A stretch of DNA of 64,000 nucleotides from Roseiarcus sp963748545 (GCA_963748545.1 CAVVJO010000013.1:21072-85071), one strand, 5' to 3'; counted from the first letter of the stretch, positions 55,733-64,000 are shown. Notes: generated by a model not told the origin, from the sequence alone. A program made the numbers and translations.

Positions 55733-56431
55733 TCAGGCTTCCTTGAATCTGTACCCGACGCCATACAGAGTCTCGATCATTTCGAACTCCGGCTCGACGA
55801 CCTTGAACTTTTTACGCAGTCGCTTGATATGGCTGTCGATCGTGCGGTCGTCCACATACACTTGATCGTCGTAGGCGGCGTCCATCAGCGCGTTGCGGCT
55901 CTTCACAACGCCAGGGCGGGTCGCCAGCGCCTGCAAGATCAGGAATTCGGTCACGGTGAGGGTGACCGGCGTTCCATCCCAGGTGCAGGTGTGGCGCTCG
56001 GGGTCCATCTTCAACCGGCCGCGTTCGAGAATTTTCGCTTCCGTCTCTTTTTGAGAACTGGCGTCCTTCGGGCTTGATCGGCGGAGGATCGCCTTTACGC
56101 GCTCAACCAGAAGGCGTTGGGAGAACGGCTTTCGGATGAAGTCGTCGGCGCCCATCTTGAGGCCGAACAATTCGTCGATCTCCTCGTCTTTCGAGGTCAG
56201 GAAGATGACCGGAAGATCGGACTTCTGCCGCAAACGACGGAGAAGCTCCATCCCGTCCATGCGCGGCATCTTGATGTCGAAGATCGCGAGATCGGGCGGA
56301 TTGGCCTTGAGGCCTTCGAGCGCCGCCGCGCCGTCGGTGTAGGTCTGGATCCGGTACCCTTCCGCCTCCAGCGACAGGGATACCGAGGTGAGGATGTTGC
56401 GGTCGTCGTCGACCAGGGCGATGGTGGGCAT
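55733..56431 (-). CDS. chvI: Response regulator ChvI
   Basis: 232 residues. The receiver domain MPTIALVDDDRNILTSVSLSLEAEGY has Asp52 in AIFDIKMPRMDG and Lys in DDFIRKPFS. The winged-helix output domain ends SHIKRLRKKFKVVEPEFEMIETLYGVGYRFKE, nearly the textbook ChvI C-terminus. It controls envelope, exopolysaccharide and acid-response genes in rhizobia. First gene of the leftward chvI-chvG-hprK-EIIA-HPr run. Confidence 0.95.
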   Translation of the reverse strand: MPTIALVDDDRNILTSVSLSLEAEGYRIQTYTDGAAALEGLKANPPDLAIFDIKMPRMDGMELLRRLRQKSDLPVIFLTSKDEEIDELFGLKMGADDFIRKPFSQRLLVERVKAILRRSSPKDASSQKETEAKILERGRLKMDPERHTCTWDGTPVTLTVTEFLILQALATRPGVVKSRNALMDAAYDDQVYVDDRTIDSHIKRLRKKFKVVEPEFEMIETLYGVGYRFKEA

Positions 56432-56898
56432 CAGACTCCCGTTCCTTCGAATCGCGCCGCCGCCCGGGCGGCGCGGCGCGACCATCATAACCGTTCGCGG
56501 CCGAAATGTGTTCCCTTTTTGGGAAATAGGCCACACGAACTTTTGAGATGGGGCGCGTCGCCGAAATGACAAGGGCCGGCCGGGAGACCTCGAGGCGGCG
56601 GTTGGCCCGGGGGTGGCTTGACTTTGCTCGGGGCCCCTCGCCTTCAAACCGGTCTTGAGCTAATTCAGGGTCTTGCCGCGGTCTTTGCGAAACATCCCAG
56701 CGATATCAGCGTGTTAGGCCTAAGTCAGGGCTATTTTCAAACCCAGGAGCCAATCTTTTCAAAGGCTTGCCGGCGCCATGGGGTTACGCGAGCGGGCGCG
56801 CGCCGTCGTTTCGGCGCCCTCTTGACCGGGGCGGTGCGGAGGTCTTGTGTCACGTCCGTCCGCCGTTCCCAGGCGATCGCGTTTCTCAGGCCATCACG
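56432..56898. other. Intergenic region upstream of chvI, ~470 bases
   Basis: The region between the divergent chvI and HugZ-like genes has no gene I can support. It should hold both promoters. A longer HugZ-like frame extends back to 56767 but its extra residues look non-native. Confidence 0.4.
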
Positions 56899-57624
56899 TT
56901 GAACACTCCCCCGGAGGTCAAGCCGGCGCACGCGGAGGCCGTCGCCGACGCCAAACGCCTCATGCGGCTTGCGCGAACCGCGGCGCTTGCCACCCTCGAT
57001 CCGACCTCGGGCGGCCCTTTGACCACGCTCGTCGGGGTGGCAAGCGACTTCGACGGGGCGCCGCTGTTCTTGATGTCGACGCTTGCCCGTCACACCCAGC
57101 ATCTCGCCGCCGATTCTCGCGCCTCAGTCCTTCTCACGGACGTGCCGGAGCGGGGCGACCCGCTGAACCATCCTCGGCTCACGCTGAACGGGCGGGTTGA
57201 GAAAGCGCAAAGCGCGCGGGTCCGGACGCGCTACCTCCAGCGAAACCCGAAAGCCAAGCTCTACGCCGACTTCGCAGATTTCGCCTTTTTTCGGCTCGCC
57301 ATCGAGACTGTTCACTTCAACGGCGGCTTCGGTCGCGCTGACGCGTTGACGTCCGCCGACGTTCTGATCGCGCGCGACGCCGAAGCCCTCCTCGCCGAAG
57401 CGGAGCCGCGTCTGATCGAGCGGGTCAACGCGCTTGGCGACGTCGCGGTCGCCCGGCTTGCGGGGCGCAAGGCTGCCGGGAGGCAAGCCTGGCGCGCGAT
57501 CGGGCTCGACGCCGAGGGCCTCGACCTCGCCGCCGGCGGTCATGCTGCGCGCCTGCCGTTCGATTCGCCAGCCCGCGACGAGGCGGAATGGCGAGGGAAG
57601 CTCGAGGCCGCTCTGAACCGTTAG
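56899..57624 (+). CDS. Pyridoxamine-5'-phosphate-oxidase-fold protein with DUF2470 (HugZ-like)
   Basis: About 241 residues from a TTG at 56899; the frame is open from 56767, and no ATG or GTG suits the family start. The split-barrel flavin-fold contains AALATLDPTSGGPLTTLVGVASDFDGAPLFLMSTLARHTQHL and NHPRLTLNGRVEKA. The C-terminal DUF2470 has RLIERVNALGDVAVARLAG and AIGLDAEGLDLAAGGHAARLPFD. HugZ members bind or degrade heme; this specific activity is not proved here. Confidence 0.82.
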   Translation: MNTPPEVKPAHAEAVADAKRLMRLARTAALATLDPTSGGPLTTLVGVASDFDGAPLFLMSTLARHTQHLAADSRASVLLTDVPERGDPLNHPRLTLNGRVEKAQSARVRTRYLQRNPKAKLYADFADFAFFRLAIETVHFNGGFGRADALTSADVLIARDAEALLAEAEPRLIERVNALGDVAVARLAGRKAAGRQAWRAIGLDAEGLDLAAGGHAARLPFDSPARDEAEWRGKLEAALNR

Positions 57625-57719
57625 GTCGTCGGACCGTTCGTCTTGAAAGGGCTGTCCGAGACCAGTCTCGAATGCGCGGCGCCCGGACGCTGTCGGAAGC
57701 GCCGCGGGCGGGGAAAACC

Positions 57720-57980
57720 TTAAGACCCTTTGCGGGCCGGCTTTTGACGCCGCCGTCCGGCTCTCCCCGGCGGAAGCTGCGTCAGGTCCAACGTGGTCAG
57801 TCCCAACCCATATTCGAAAGCGGACAGGCTCGCCTTGCTTTGCGCGAGCATCGCCTCGGCTTTGTCGGTAGGGGCGCCCATCGCTCGAAGTTCGATAATC
57901 CGCCGGCGCTGTTCCTCGACCGCAGATTTGCCGCGCGCCACGAGCTGGCGGGCCCGCTGAGCGTTCCCCAACTCTTTCAT
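57720..57980 (-). CDS. Small helical hypothetical protein
   Basis: 86 residues with GGAGAG before the ATG. The sequence is Arg/Glu/Ala-rich and helical (RQLVARGKSAVEEQRRRIIELRAMGAPTDKAEAML), ending in a basic tail. It resembles short proteins of the pattern RxxIxxLRAxGxxTxxAExxL that are frequent in Hyphomicrobiales. Function unknown. Confidence 0.6.
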   Translation of the reverse strand: MKELGNAQRARQLVARGKSAVEEQRRRIIELRAMGAPTDKAEAMLAQSKASLSAFEYGLGLTTLDLTQLPPGRAGRRRQKPARKGS

Positions 57981-58372
57981 AGCCTCTCCTGTAAAAGCAT
58001 CGAGCGCACCCGCGTTCTAGCAGCGACCGGCGGCGCGGCCGCTTCGCCGGCGTCGTCGCCGCCGGCCGTGCCCGAAGCGCCTGGCCGCCGCGTTTTCGCG
58101 CTCGGCTTAAGCCTTGGCGGTCTGGCGTCGCGTGGCGCCGCGTAGTCTTGGAGTTTGGCGACCGCCGGCGGGGGCGCAATTGGGGGCTCTACGTAGATTG
58201 TAGGTGCGAAGTGTCCAATCCGCGGCCTTTTGTCGCATTTTGGGCCGCCGCATCGGGCCTAGCCAGTCACGCAAACCTGCGCCGCGAACTGAACGCGGCG
58301 CCCTTGGCTGGCAGCCGGCCCCAGGATCTTGCGCCTCGACAGGCGGCCAAGGCGCCCCTACCCTCCGGCGCC
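57981..58372. other. Gene-free gap of ~390 bases
   Basis: No gene recognised on either strand; the GC-rich frames lack domain signatures. The downstream methyltransferase frame is open upstream to 58148, but its conserved part begins at 58373. Confidence 0.4.
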
Positions 58373-59218
58373 ATGAAGCATGGGCAAGCCAGCCGCACCG
58401 CGTTGAGCGCGGCGGGACAGAGAGCGGCGCATCAGGCGCTCGAGGGCGGCCTCGTTTTCTCCGATCCGCTCGCCATTCGCATTCTTGGCCGCGACGCTGA
58501 GAAGGCGATCGCCATCGCGAAAGCCGAGCCGGAGCGGCGCGGCTTGCGCTTCTTCGTCGCCATGCGCAGCCGCTTCGCAGAGGAGAAAGCCCTCGCTGCG
58601 ATCGAAGCCGGCGTTCGGCAAATCCTGGTGCTCGGCGCTGGGCTCGATACGTTGGCCTACCGCCTCGAACCGCGTGCGGGGCTCAAGGTTTTCGAACTCG
58701 ATCATCCCGCAACTCAGCGCGACAAGCGCAGCCGCCTCGCAGAGGCCGACGTCGCCGAACCCGCTCACCTCACCTTCGTCGCCCATGATTTCGAGCATGG
58801 GCCCATGACGGAGGCGCTCATCGCTGGCGGCCTCGACGTCGGGCGCCGGACGTTTGTCTTGTGGCTCGGCGTGACCCCGTACCTGACCGACGAGGCCGTC
58901 ATCGCGACGCTGAGGGCGCTCGCAGAGTTTCCGGGCGGGGCGGAGGTCGTCTTCGATTACGCCAATCCGCCGCATGCGATCGAGGAGGGAGGCGCGCGCG
59001 ACTTCCATCACGCCATGGCGGCGCGGGTGGCGGCCAGCGGCGAGCCTTTCCGGTGCTATCTGGAGACGGCGGCCCTGCACGAGCGGGCTCGCGCGCTGGG
59101 TTTTGTCGATATCGAGGACCTCGACCATGCGGCGCTGGTCGAGCGCTATCTGCCGCATCTTCCTGCAAAACCGCGTCCCGGGCCGGGCGGCCACGTCGTC
59201 CGCATGGCGACGCGCTAG
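58373..59218 (+). CDS. SAM-dependent methyltransferase, TIGR00027/LCM type
   Basis: 281 residues from the ATG at 58373. It belongs to the leucine-carboxyl-methyltransferase-like group: SDPLAIRILG, FFVAMRSRFAEEKALAAIEAGVRQILVLGAGLDTLAYRL (SAM motif), FELDHPATQRDKRSRL, VLWLGVTPYLTDEAV and VVFDYANPP. These often methylate carboxyl or hydroxyl groups of small products; the substrate is unknown. No biosynthetic cluster surrounds it. Confidence 0.88.
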   Translation: MKHGQASRTALSAAGQRAAHQALEGGLVFSDPLAIRILGRDAEKAIAIAKAEPERRGLRFFVAMRSRFAEEKALAAIEAGVRQILVLGAGLDTLAYRLEPRAGLKVFELDHPATQRDKRSRLAEADVAEPAHLTFVAHDFEHGPMTEALIAGGLDVGRRTFVLWLGVTPYLTDEAVIATLRALAEFPGGAEVVFDYANPPHAIEEGGARDFHHAMAARVAASGEPFRCYLETAALHERARALGFVDIEDLDHAALVERYLPHLPAKPRPGPGGHVVRMATR

Positions 59219-59513
59219 CGGCGGGCGCAAAGAGCCGGCCGCTCTAGCGCCGACTTGCAAACGGCGGCGCGGCGTCCTCCCAGCCGTCGCGCCGCCGCCC
59301 GTCCCTCCAGGCGCTTCCTTTGCAGCCTTCCGGGAACGCGCAGCGCATGCGCCTGTCTGGTTTTCTGGAGCTTGGCCGCCAGATTAATCCTTCTTAAGAA
59401 AAGGCGTCGACGTCGCAAGTAAGGTTTCCGGCGCGCTTCCTTCGGTTCGGACGCCAGGCTTGATTTATTTGCGGGTTAGTGTCTTGAAAAATGCCTGCTA
59501 CGTACAGGGAAGT
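59219..59513. other. Gap between methyltransferase and degP promoter
   Basis: No gene recognised. AT-richer DNA near 59455-59500 precedes the GGAAC-type promoter of degP. Confidence 0.35.
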
Positions 59514-59539
59514 GGAACTTACCAACTGTTCATGCCGTC
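59514..59539 (+). promoter_or_regulatory. Candidate stress-sigma (EcfG/RpoE-type) promoter of degP
   Basis: GGAAC at 59514-59518 is followed after 17 bases by CGTC at 59536-59539. GGAAC-N16/17-CGTT is the general-stress (EcfG) consensus in alphaproteobacteria; one base of the -10 element differs. It lies about 90 bases before the degP start, suitable for a stress-induced protease. Confidence 0.5.
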
Positions 59540-59631
59540 GTCATCGACGCGTAAACAGTGATTGCTCATAAGGGCTCCATCGCGCCGGATGAATTCACGC
59601 CGGCGACATCAAACATGATGGAGTCTTCAAA

Positions 59632-61158
59632 GTGGGCAATCTGTTTTCCGTTCGTCCGAGCGGGCCGAAATCCGTGCGCGCGGCGTTGCTTGGGGCGGTC
59701 GCCGTGGCCGCGGTTGGGGCGGTGACGATCGAGGCGCTGCCGCTCTCCACTTACCCCGCCGTCGCCGCCACCCCGATGACCTCGGCCGGTCCCGCGTCGT
59801 TCGCCGACGTTGTCGACCACGTCAAAGGCGCCGTCGTGTCGGTCAAGGTCAAAATTGACGAAACCAACGTCGCCGACGACGGCGATGCGCAGCCAATGCC
59901 CAATATTCCGAAGGGCGGCCCCCTCGAGAAGTTCTTCCGCCAGTTCGGCGCGCCCGGCATGGGCCAGCAGTTCGGCGAAAATGAGCAACCCCATCACCCC
60001 CACATGGGAATGGCTCAGGGCTCGGGCTTCTTCATTTCCTCCGACGGCTACATCGTGACCAACAACCACGTCGTCGATCACGCCAAGGACGTCACCGTCA
60101 CCACGACCGACGGCAAGACCATGTCGGCGCGCGTGGTTGGAACGGACCCCAAGACCGACCTCGCCCTTTTGAAGGTCAAGGAAGGCTCCGATTATCCCTA
60201 TGTCTCGTTCGCCTCGCAGACGCCGCGGGTCGGCGATTGGGTGATTGCGGTAGGCAATCCGTTCGGTCTCGGCGGCACGGTGACGGCGGGCATTGTCTCG
60301 GCGCGCGGCCGCGACATCGGCGCGGGTCCCTATGACGACTTCCTGCAGATCGACGCGCCGGTGAACCACGGCAACTCGGGTGGTCCGACCTTTAACTCCC
60401 AAGGCGAGGTCGTCGGCGTGAACACGGCGATCTTCTCTCCGTCGGGCGGCAGCGTCGGCATCGGGTTCGCCATCGCCAGCGACGTGGCCAAGACCGTCGT
60501 CGAGCAGCTCAAGGACAACGGCAAGGTCGCGCGCGGCTGGCTCGGCGTGCAGATCCAGCCAGTGTCGCAGGACATCGCTGACAGCCTTGGTTTGAAGGAC
60601 GCCAAGGGCGCGATCGTCGACAAGGCCGAGAAGGACTCGCCTGCCGCCGCCGCCGAACTCAAGGACGGCGACGTCATCACCGCGCTCAACGGCGAAGCCG
60701 TCTCCGACTCGCATGACCTGGCGCGCAAGGTTGCGGCGCTCGGTCCGAAGAAGGACGCGGAACTGACGATCCTGCGCAACGGCTCGACGCAGACCGTCAA
60801 GGTCACGTTGGGCTCGATGTCGGACGAGCATCAGGCCCGGGCCGACGAACCCGAGCAGCACAGCAAGGACGCAATGGCGAAGTACGGTATGGCGCTTGAG
60901 CCCGCGACCGCTGTCGAGGGCGCAGGCAAGACCGGCGTCGTCGTGGCGCAGATCGACCCCGAAGGCGCCGCCGCGCAGAGGGGCCTCCAGACCGGAGACG
61001 TGATCCTGGCGGTCGGCGGCAAATCCGTGTCGCAGCCTTCCGAGGTGGCCTCGGCGATCAACTCCGCCAAGTCCGACGGAAAGCGGTCGGTGTTGATGCA
61101 GATCAAGAACGACAACGGCACGCATTTCGTCGCCCTGCCGACGGAAGCCGTGTCGTAA
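59632..61158 (+). CDS. degP: Serine protease DegP/HtrA (Do family)
   Basis: 508 residues from a GTG at 59632: N-terminal signal/anchor (about 14-47), then the trypsin-like domain with His146 in IVTNNHVVD, Asp176 in DPKTDLALLKV and Ser249 in NHGNSGGPTF. Two PDZ domains follow (about 275-370 and 415-505; RGWLGVQIQPVSQDIADSLGL and GVVVAQIDPEGAAAQRGLQTGDVIL). It is a periplasmic protease/chaperone for damaged envelope proteins. The loop between 80 and 125 is Asp/Pro/His-rich. Confidence 0.93.
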   Translation: MGNLFSVRPSGPKSVRAALLGAVAVAAVGAVTIEALPLSTYPAVAATPMTSAGPASFADVVDHVKGAVVSVKVKIDETNVADDGDAQPMPNIPKGGPLEKFFRQFGAPGMGQQFGENEQPHHPHMGMAQGSGFFISSDGYIVTNNHVVDHAKDVTVTTTDGKTMSARVVGTDPKTDLALLKVKEGSDYPYVSFASQTPRVGDWVIAVGNPFGLGGTVTAGIVSARGRDIGAGPYDDFLQIDAPVNHGNSGGPTFNSQGEVVGVNTAIFSPSGGSVGIGFAIASDVAKTVVEQLKDNGKVARGWLGVQIQPVSQDIADSLGLKDAKGAIVDKAEKDSPAAAAELKDGDVITALNGEAVSDSHDLARKVAALGPKKDAELTILRNGSTQTVKVTLGSMSDEHQARADEPEQHSKDAMAKYGMALEPATAVEGAGKTGVVVAQIDPEGAAAQRGLQTGDVILAVGGKSVSQPSEVASAINSAKSDGKRSVLMQIKNDNGTHFVALPTEAVS

Positions 61159-61581
61159 TTTGAGGTGGTTCGATCCGGCGTCGGGGCGTCCTCTTCGCTC
61201 CTCGCCGGGTCGCGCGGCAGGTCGGCTCCCGCAAAGCCGGCCTGCCGTGTTGTCTTCCGGTACGGCAGCCCAGAACAACGTCGACCCGAGAAGGCGCACG
61301 AGAATTATGGGTGCGGCTGACCGACGATTTCAGACCAGCGCCGCGCCGTCGGTCTCGCCACTAGACGAGGGTTGCTGCCTCTCGACTCGGCGTTTGCGAC
61401 GCCAATGTCGTTACGAGCATCACGAAGTCTTTCTTATAAACAGAAGTTATCTGTCAAAAATCGCATGTGGTTTCGTTTTTCAGGCCATCATTCCTGAGAA
61501 TTCGCCTCAGATCGTAACTTTTGCTCGATTTGAGATACGAAAGTTCTTGCAATTGGTGCGCCGCAGCACTAATTTGTTTGT
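61159..61581. other. Gap downstream of degP with a low-GC stretch
   Basis: No gene is supported. From about 61425 to 61580 the base composition is distinctly AT-richer (for example CTTTCTTATAAACAG), unlike its surroundings. This is probably the promoter area of the small-RNA candidate that follows. Confidence 0.4.
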
Positions 61582-61667
61582 GTGCGGTGCAGGTTTGCCC
61601 GCACGTGCCCTCCTTGGGCGTTTCCTCCCTAGACTTGAAGGCCGCCGAAAGGCGGCCTCCTTTTTTG
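61582..61667 (+). ncRNA. Candidate anti-SD small RNA (CcsR/cuckoo-like, alpha-r14-like)
   Basis: Three hairpins in series: GTGCGG...CCGCAC (61582-61604), GCCC-TCCTT-GGGC with an anti-SD loop (61607-61619), and a terminator stem (61639-61658). Between the last two lies TTTCCTCCCT, a second anti-SD element. CCUCCUCCC-type motifs in exposed loops, ending in a GC-rich terminator, define the CcsR/cuckoo or alpha-r14 RNAs of alphaproteobacteria. The 5' end is unknown and may lie in the AT-rich stretch upstream. Confidence 0.5.
61639..61666 (+). terminator. Rho-independent terminator
   Basis: AGGCCGCC-GAAA-GGCGGCCT gives an 8-bp stem with a GNRA tetraloop followed by CCTTTTTT. Nothing coding precedes it closely, so it probably ends a small RNA. 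Confidence 0.85.
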
Positions 61668-61743
61668 GGGCTCGGCTCAGTCGTGCGCGGCTAGCATCAG
61701 AGTTTCCCCCGCGCCGTCGTCGGCGGTCGCGTTTCGTACACCC

Positions 61744-62439
61744 TCAAAACCGGCTTGCAGCGAAGGCTTTGGCGAGAAATTGCCCGCCGTGGCGCAGTCC
61801 GCCCGCGTCAATCCCGTGACCGACGCCAAAGGAAATATGCCACTGGGTCGGGATCTCCGCCCCGGCGAGGGCGTCGGCCGCGAGAAACATGGCGTCGATC
61901 GGGATCAACGGGTCCTGGTCGCCGTGTATGAGCAGCACCGGCGGCGGCGCGCCGCGCGCGTCGCGCGCCTTGGCCTCGGCAAGCCTTTCGGGTCCGACCA
62001 GCATGCCGGAGAAGCCAACGATCGCCGCCGGAGCGCGTTTTCTGCGCAGGGCCACGTGCAACGCCATCATCGTGCCCTGGCTGAAACCGACCAGGGCCAG
62101 CCGCGATTCGTCGAGGCCGAGGCGCTGAAGTTCCAAATCGAGGAACGCATCGATCGCCCCTCGCGCCGCGACGACGCCGTTCCACCGCTCTTCCGCGCCC
62201 GAGGGATCGTCGGGGGGGCGGTTGGCGAGCGCGAACCATTGACGGCCTGTCGGAGACGCGGGGCAGCGCTCGGATGCGTTGGGGGAGACGAAGGCGACAT
62301 TGGGCAACAGTTGACGCCATTGGCGGCCGATCTCGATCAAATCGTTCCCGTCCGCTCCGTAGCCATGCAGGAAAACCACCAGCGCGGCGGCCCGGCCGCT
62401 GCTTGCCTGTATCCGCGGTCCGTCCAGCGCGACGCTCAT
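61744..62439 (-). CDS. Carboxylesterase/phospholipase (alpha/beta hydrolase)
   Basis: 231 residues from the ATG at 62439. The fold is the esterase/lysophospholipase type: ALVVFLHGYGADGNDLIEIG, WFALANRPPDD, the nucleophile Ser in LALVGFSQGTMMALHVAL (GFSQG), Asp in LLIHGDQDPLIPID and His in FGVGHGIDAGG. The frame is open through to 63294 only because a frameshift joins it to alkA; the two are separate genes. Confidence 0.9.
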   Translation of the reverse strand: MSVALDGPRIQASSGRAAALVVFLHGYGADGNDLIEIGRQWRQLLPNVAFVSPNASERCPASPTGRQWFALANRPPDDPSGAEERWNGVVAARGAIDAFLDLELQRLGLDESRLALVGFSQGTMMALHVALRRKRAPAAIVGFSGMLVGPERLAEAKARDARGAPPPVLLIHGDQDPLIPIDAMFLAADALAGAEIPTQWHISFGVGHGIDAGGLRHGGQFLAKAFAASRF

Positions 62440-62552
62440 GAACGCTTGCTCCAAATCCAGTCCGAGATCGCGATGCGACCGGTCGAACCGAATCGCAGTC
62501 CACACTCTTTTGAAACCTCGAGCCTCCGGCCGAAAGCCCGATCGCGCCGGAC

Positions 62553-63294
62553 TTAGCCCGATCCGTCGGCGAGGGCCATCCCGGAACGGGCTTTCACCGC
62601 GCGGTAGTAGGTCCATAGCATGCGGGCGGCCACGCCGCGCCAGGGGCGCCAGCGTTCGGCGATCCGTTCGAGCCGGGCCGCGTCGGGCCGAGATTTGAGG
62701 GCCAGCGCGAGTTTCGCGGCCTCCTGCAGGGCGAGATCGCCGGCCGGAAAGGCGTCCGGATGACCAAGGCAGAACAAGAGAAAAATGTCGGCGGTCCACG
62801 GTCCGATCCCTTTCACCGCGACGAGCGTGCGATGCGCGTCCTCCGCGTCGAGCGCCGACAGGCCCTCGAGATCGAGACGACCTTCGGCGATCGTCTGAGC
62901 CGCGGCCCTCAGCGCGCGAAATCTTGGGAGACGACAGGCCGCAGCCGCGCAAGTCCTCGTCGGACGCCGCGGCGAGCCGCGCCGCCTCGAGCGGACTTAG
63001 CCGCGCCTCGAGCCGGCCGAAGATGGCGCTGGCGCTGGCGACCGACACCTGTTGGGAGACAATAATCGCCGCGAGGCCGGCGAAACCCGGTTCGCGGCGC
63101 CTGAGCGGCGGCGGGCCGCCGATGGCGAGAAGCCGCCCGACGCACTCGGGATCCTTCTGCCGCAGCGCCTCGGCGGCCGCGGCCAGGGCGGCTTCATCGA
63201 GGATGGCCGGGCCGGGGTGATAGAGCCGCCGCGGCGCCGGCGGTTTCTTCCGTCTTGCGCGCGGCGCCGCTTCATGCATTCGCTTCTCCGCCAT
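62553..63294 (-). CDS. alkA: DNA-3-methyladenine glycosylase II (AlkA-like), frameshifted
   Basis: About 240 residues after correction. The first part has RREPGFAGLAAIIVSQQVSVASASAIFGRL and GCGLSSPKISR. One extra base at about 62913 breaks the frame; the second part continues LRAAAQTIAEGRLDLEGL, the HhH motif VAVKGIGPWTADIFLLF with catalytic Asp in HPDAFPAGDLALQEA, and WRPWRGVAARMLWTYYRAVK. It excises alkylated bases. The ATG at 63294 overlaps the divergent gluQ start by two bases, so a start at 63279 may be the real one. Confidence 0.87.
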
Positions 63295-63470
63295 GCGTCT
63301 CGACGCCCATTCCCATATCCCGGTGCTCCGATTCGCGCCGTCGCCGAACGGCGCCTTGCATCTTGGACACGCCTATTCGGCGCTCTGCAACCAGCGCCTT
63401 GCCGATGAAACCGGCGGCCGGCTGCTGCTGCGCCTCGAGGACCTCGACCGCGCGCGCTGCAAGCCGGCCG
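63293..63470 (+). pseudogene. gluQ: Start of glutamyl-Q tRNA(Asp) synthetase, cut by an inverted copy
   Basis: The first ~57 residues are GluQ-RS: LRFAPSPNGALHLGHAYSALCNQRLA with HLGH as the HIGH motif, then GGRLLLRLEDLDRARC. From 63463 on the DNA is a reverse-complement copy of upstream sequence, so the protein is broken after about 57 residues. The real gene presumably continues outside this assembly. GluQ-RS glutamylates queuosine in tRNA(Asp). Confidence 0.75.
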
Positions 63471-64000
63471 CCGGTTTCATCGGCAAGGCGCTGGTTGCAG
63501 AGCGCGATAGGCGTGTGCGGGATTGCGAGGCGCCGTTCGGCGACGGCGCGACACCGGACGGGAATGGGCGTCGAGACGCATGGCGGAGAAGCGAATGCAT
63601 GAAGCGGCGCCGCGCGGCCGGAGCGAAACCGCCGGCGCCGCGGCGGCTCTCCTCACCCCAGCCGCCATAGCCGATGAAGCCCGCCCTGGCCGCGGCCGCC
63701 AGGCGCTGCGGCAGAAGGATCCCGAGTGCGTCGGGCGGCTCTCGCCATGGGCGGCCCGCCGCCGCTCGGCGCGCGAACCGGGTTTCGCCGGCCTCGCGGC
63801 GATTATTGTCTCCCAACAGGGTGTCGGTCGCCAGCGCCAGCGCCATTTCGGCCGGCTCGAGGCGCGGCTAAGTCCGCTCGAGGCGGCGCGGCTCGCCGCG
63901 GCGCCCCGACGAGGACTTGCGCGGCTGCGGCCGTCGTCTCCCAAGATTCGCGCCGAGGGCCGCGGCTCGGAGCCATCTCGATCTCGAGGGCCTGTGGGGA
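63463..64000. repeat. Right arm of a large inverted repeat (probable fold-back artefact)
   Basis: 63463-64000 is a diverged reverse complement of about 62857-63422, with a 40-base spacer at 63423-63462. It includes copies of the alkA 5' half and the gluQ start. Differences are mostly small indels and substitutions, in the style of raw long-read errors. It should not be read as genes. Confidence 0.9.

Noticed and set aside
59566..61299. 577-residue minus-strand frame opposite degP
   Set aside because: Antisense shadow; degP on the plus strand has full catalytic and PDZ motifs.
61744..63294. 516-residue fusion of a glycosylase and an esterase
   Set aside because: The link arises from the alkA frameshift near 62913; the residues between are non-native, and both proteins have complete normal versions in separate frames.

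Overview
The window is GC-rich alphaproteobacterial DNA, most likely from Hyphomicrobiales (Rhizobiales). Several order-typical landmarks support this: the chvI-chvG-hprK-EIIA(Man)-HPr block, a ChpT phosphotransferase, an EipA/DUF1134 envelope protein, a DUF4167 protein, serC-serA and dmeR-dmeF. A Beijerinckiaceae/Methylocystaceae-like origin is possible, but I cannot show it from the sequence.

Layout. 1-1.2 kb is gene-free: four tandem ~180-bp repeat units plus palindromic dispersed repeats. 1.2-3.8 kb is a MarR regulator, an OmpR-type response regulator and a sensor kinase in one overlapping operon. 3.8-24.6 kb is mainly housekeeping: trxA, a HAD phosphatase, a MaoC hydratase, ribF, ileS-lspA, DUF4167, chpT, cysQ, eipA, hypothetical membrane proteins, serC-serA, a Trm112-like protein, dmeRF and a YbhB-like protein. 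24.6-33 kb holds trpD2-rpe, an enoyl-CoA hydratase, lpd, ruvC-ruvA-(membrane protein)-ruvB, a 47-residue membrane protein and a xerD-like recombinase.

33-49.5 kb is the most interesting part, a sugar-catabolic island of about 16.5 kb. A leftward operon encodes an L-fucose-isomerase-like enzyme, a two-subunit transketolase and an FGGY kinase. A divergent operon encodes a ribose-type ABC importer with a DUF2291 lipoprotein and a DeoR regulator. A third operon encodes an oligosaccharide-type (CUT1) ABC importer and a DUF5060/DUF4038 (apiosidase-like) glycoside hydrolase without a signal peptide. Isomerase + FGGY kinase + split transketolase is the pattern of the D-apiose/apulose-4-phosphate transketolase pathway. 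With the apiosidase-like hydrolase, I infer a locus that imports apiose and apiosyl-glycosides, cleaves the glycosides in the cytosol and feeds DHAP and xylulose-5-P into central metabolism. CGATA-rich clusters in both regulatory gaps are candidate operators for the DeoR protein.

50.3-64 kb: lptC-lptA-lptB; the leftward chvI-chvG-hprK-EIIA-HPr block; a HugZ-like flavin-fold protein; a TIGR00027-type methyltransferase; a DegP/HtrA protease behind a GGAAC-type promoter; a candidate anti-SD small RNA with a strong terminator; a carboxylesterase; alkA; and the start of gluQ.

Data quality. At least seven conserved genes (trxA, ileS, DUF4167, lpd, the FGGY kinase, chvG, alkA) each carry one single-base indel that, once undone, restores the family's normal sequence. 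The last ~540 bases are a noisy inverted copy of the preceding ~560 bases around a 40-base spacer. Both patterns suggest uncorrected long-read error and a fold-back artefact at a contig end, not real gene decay.
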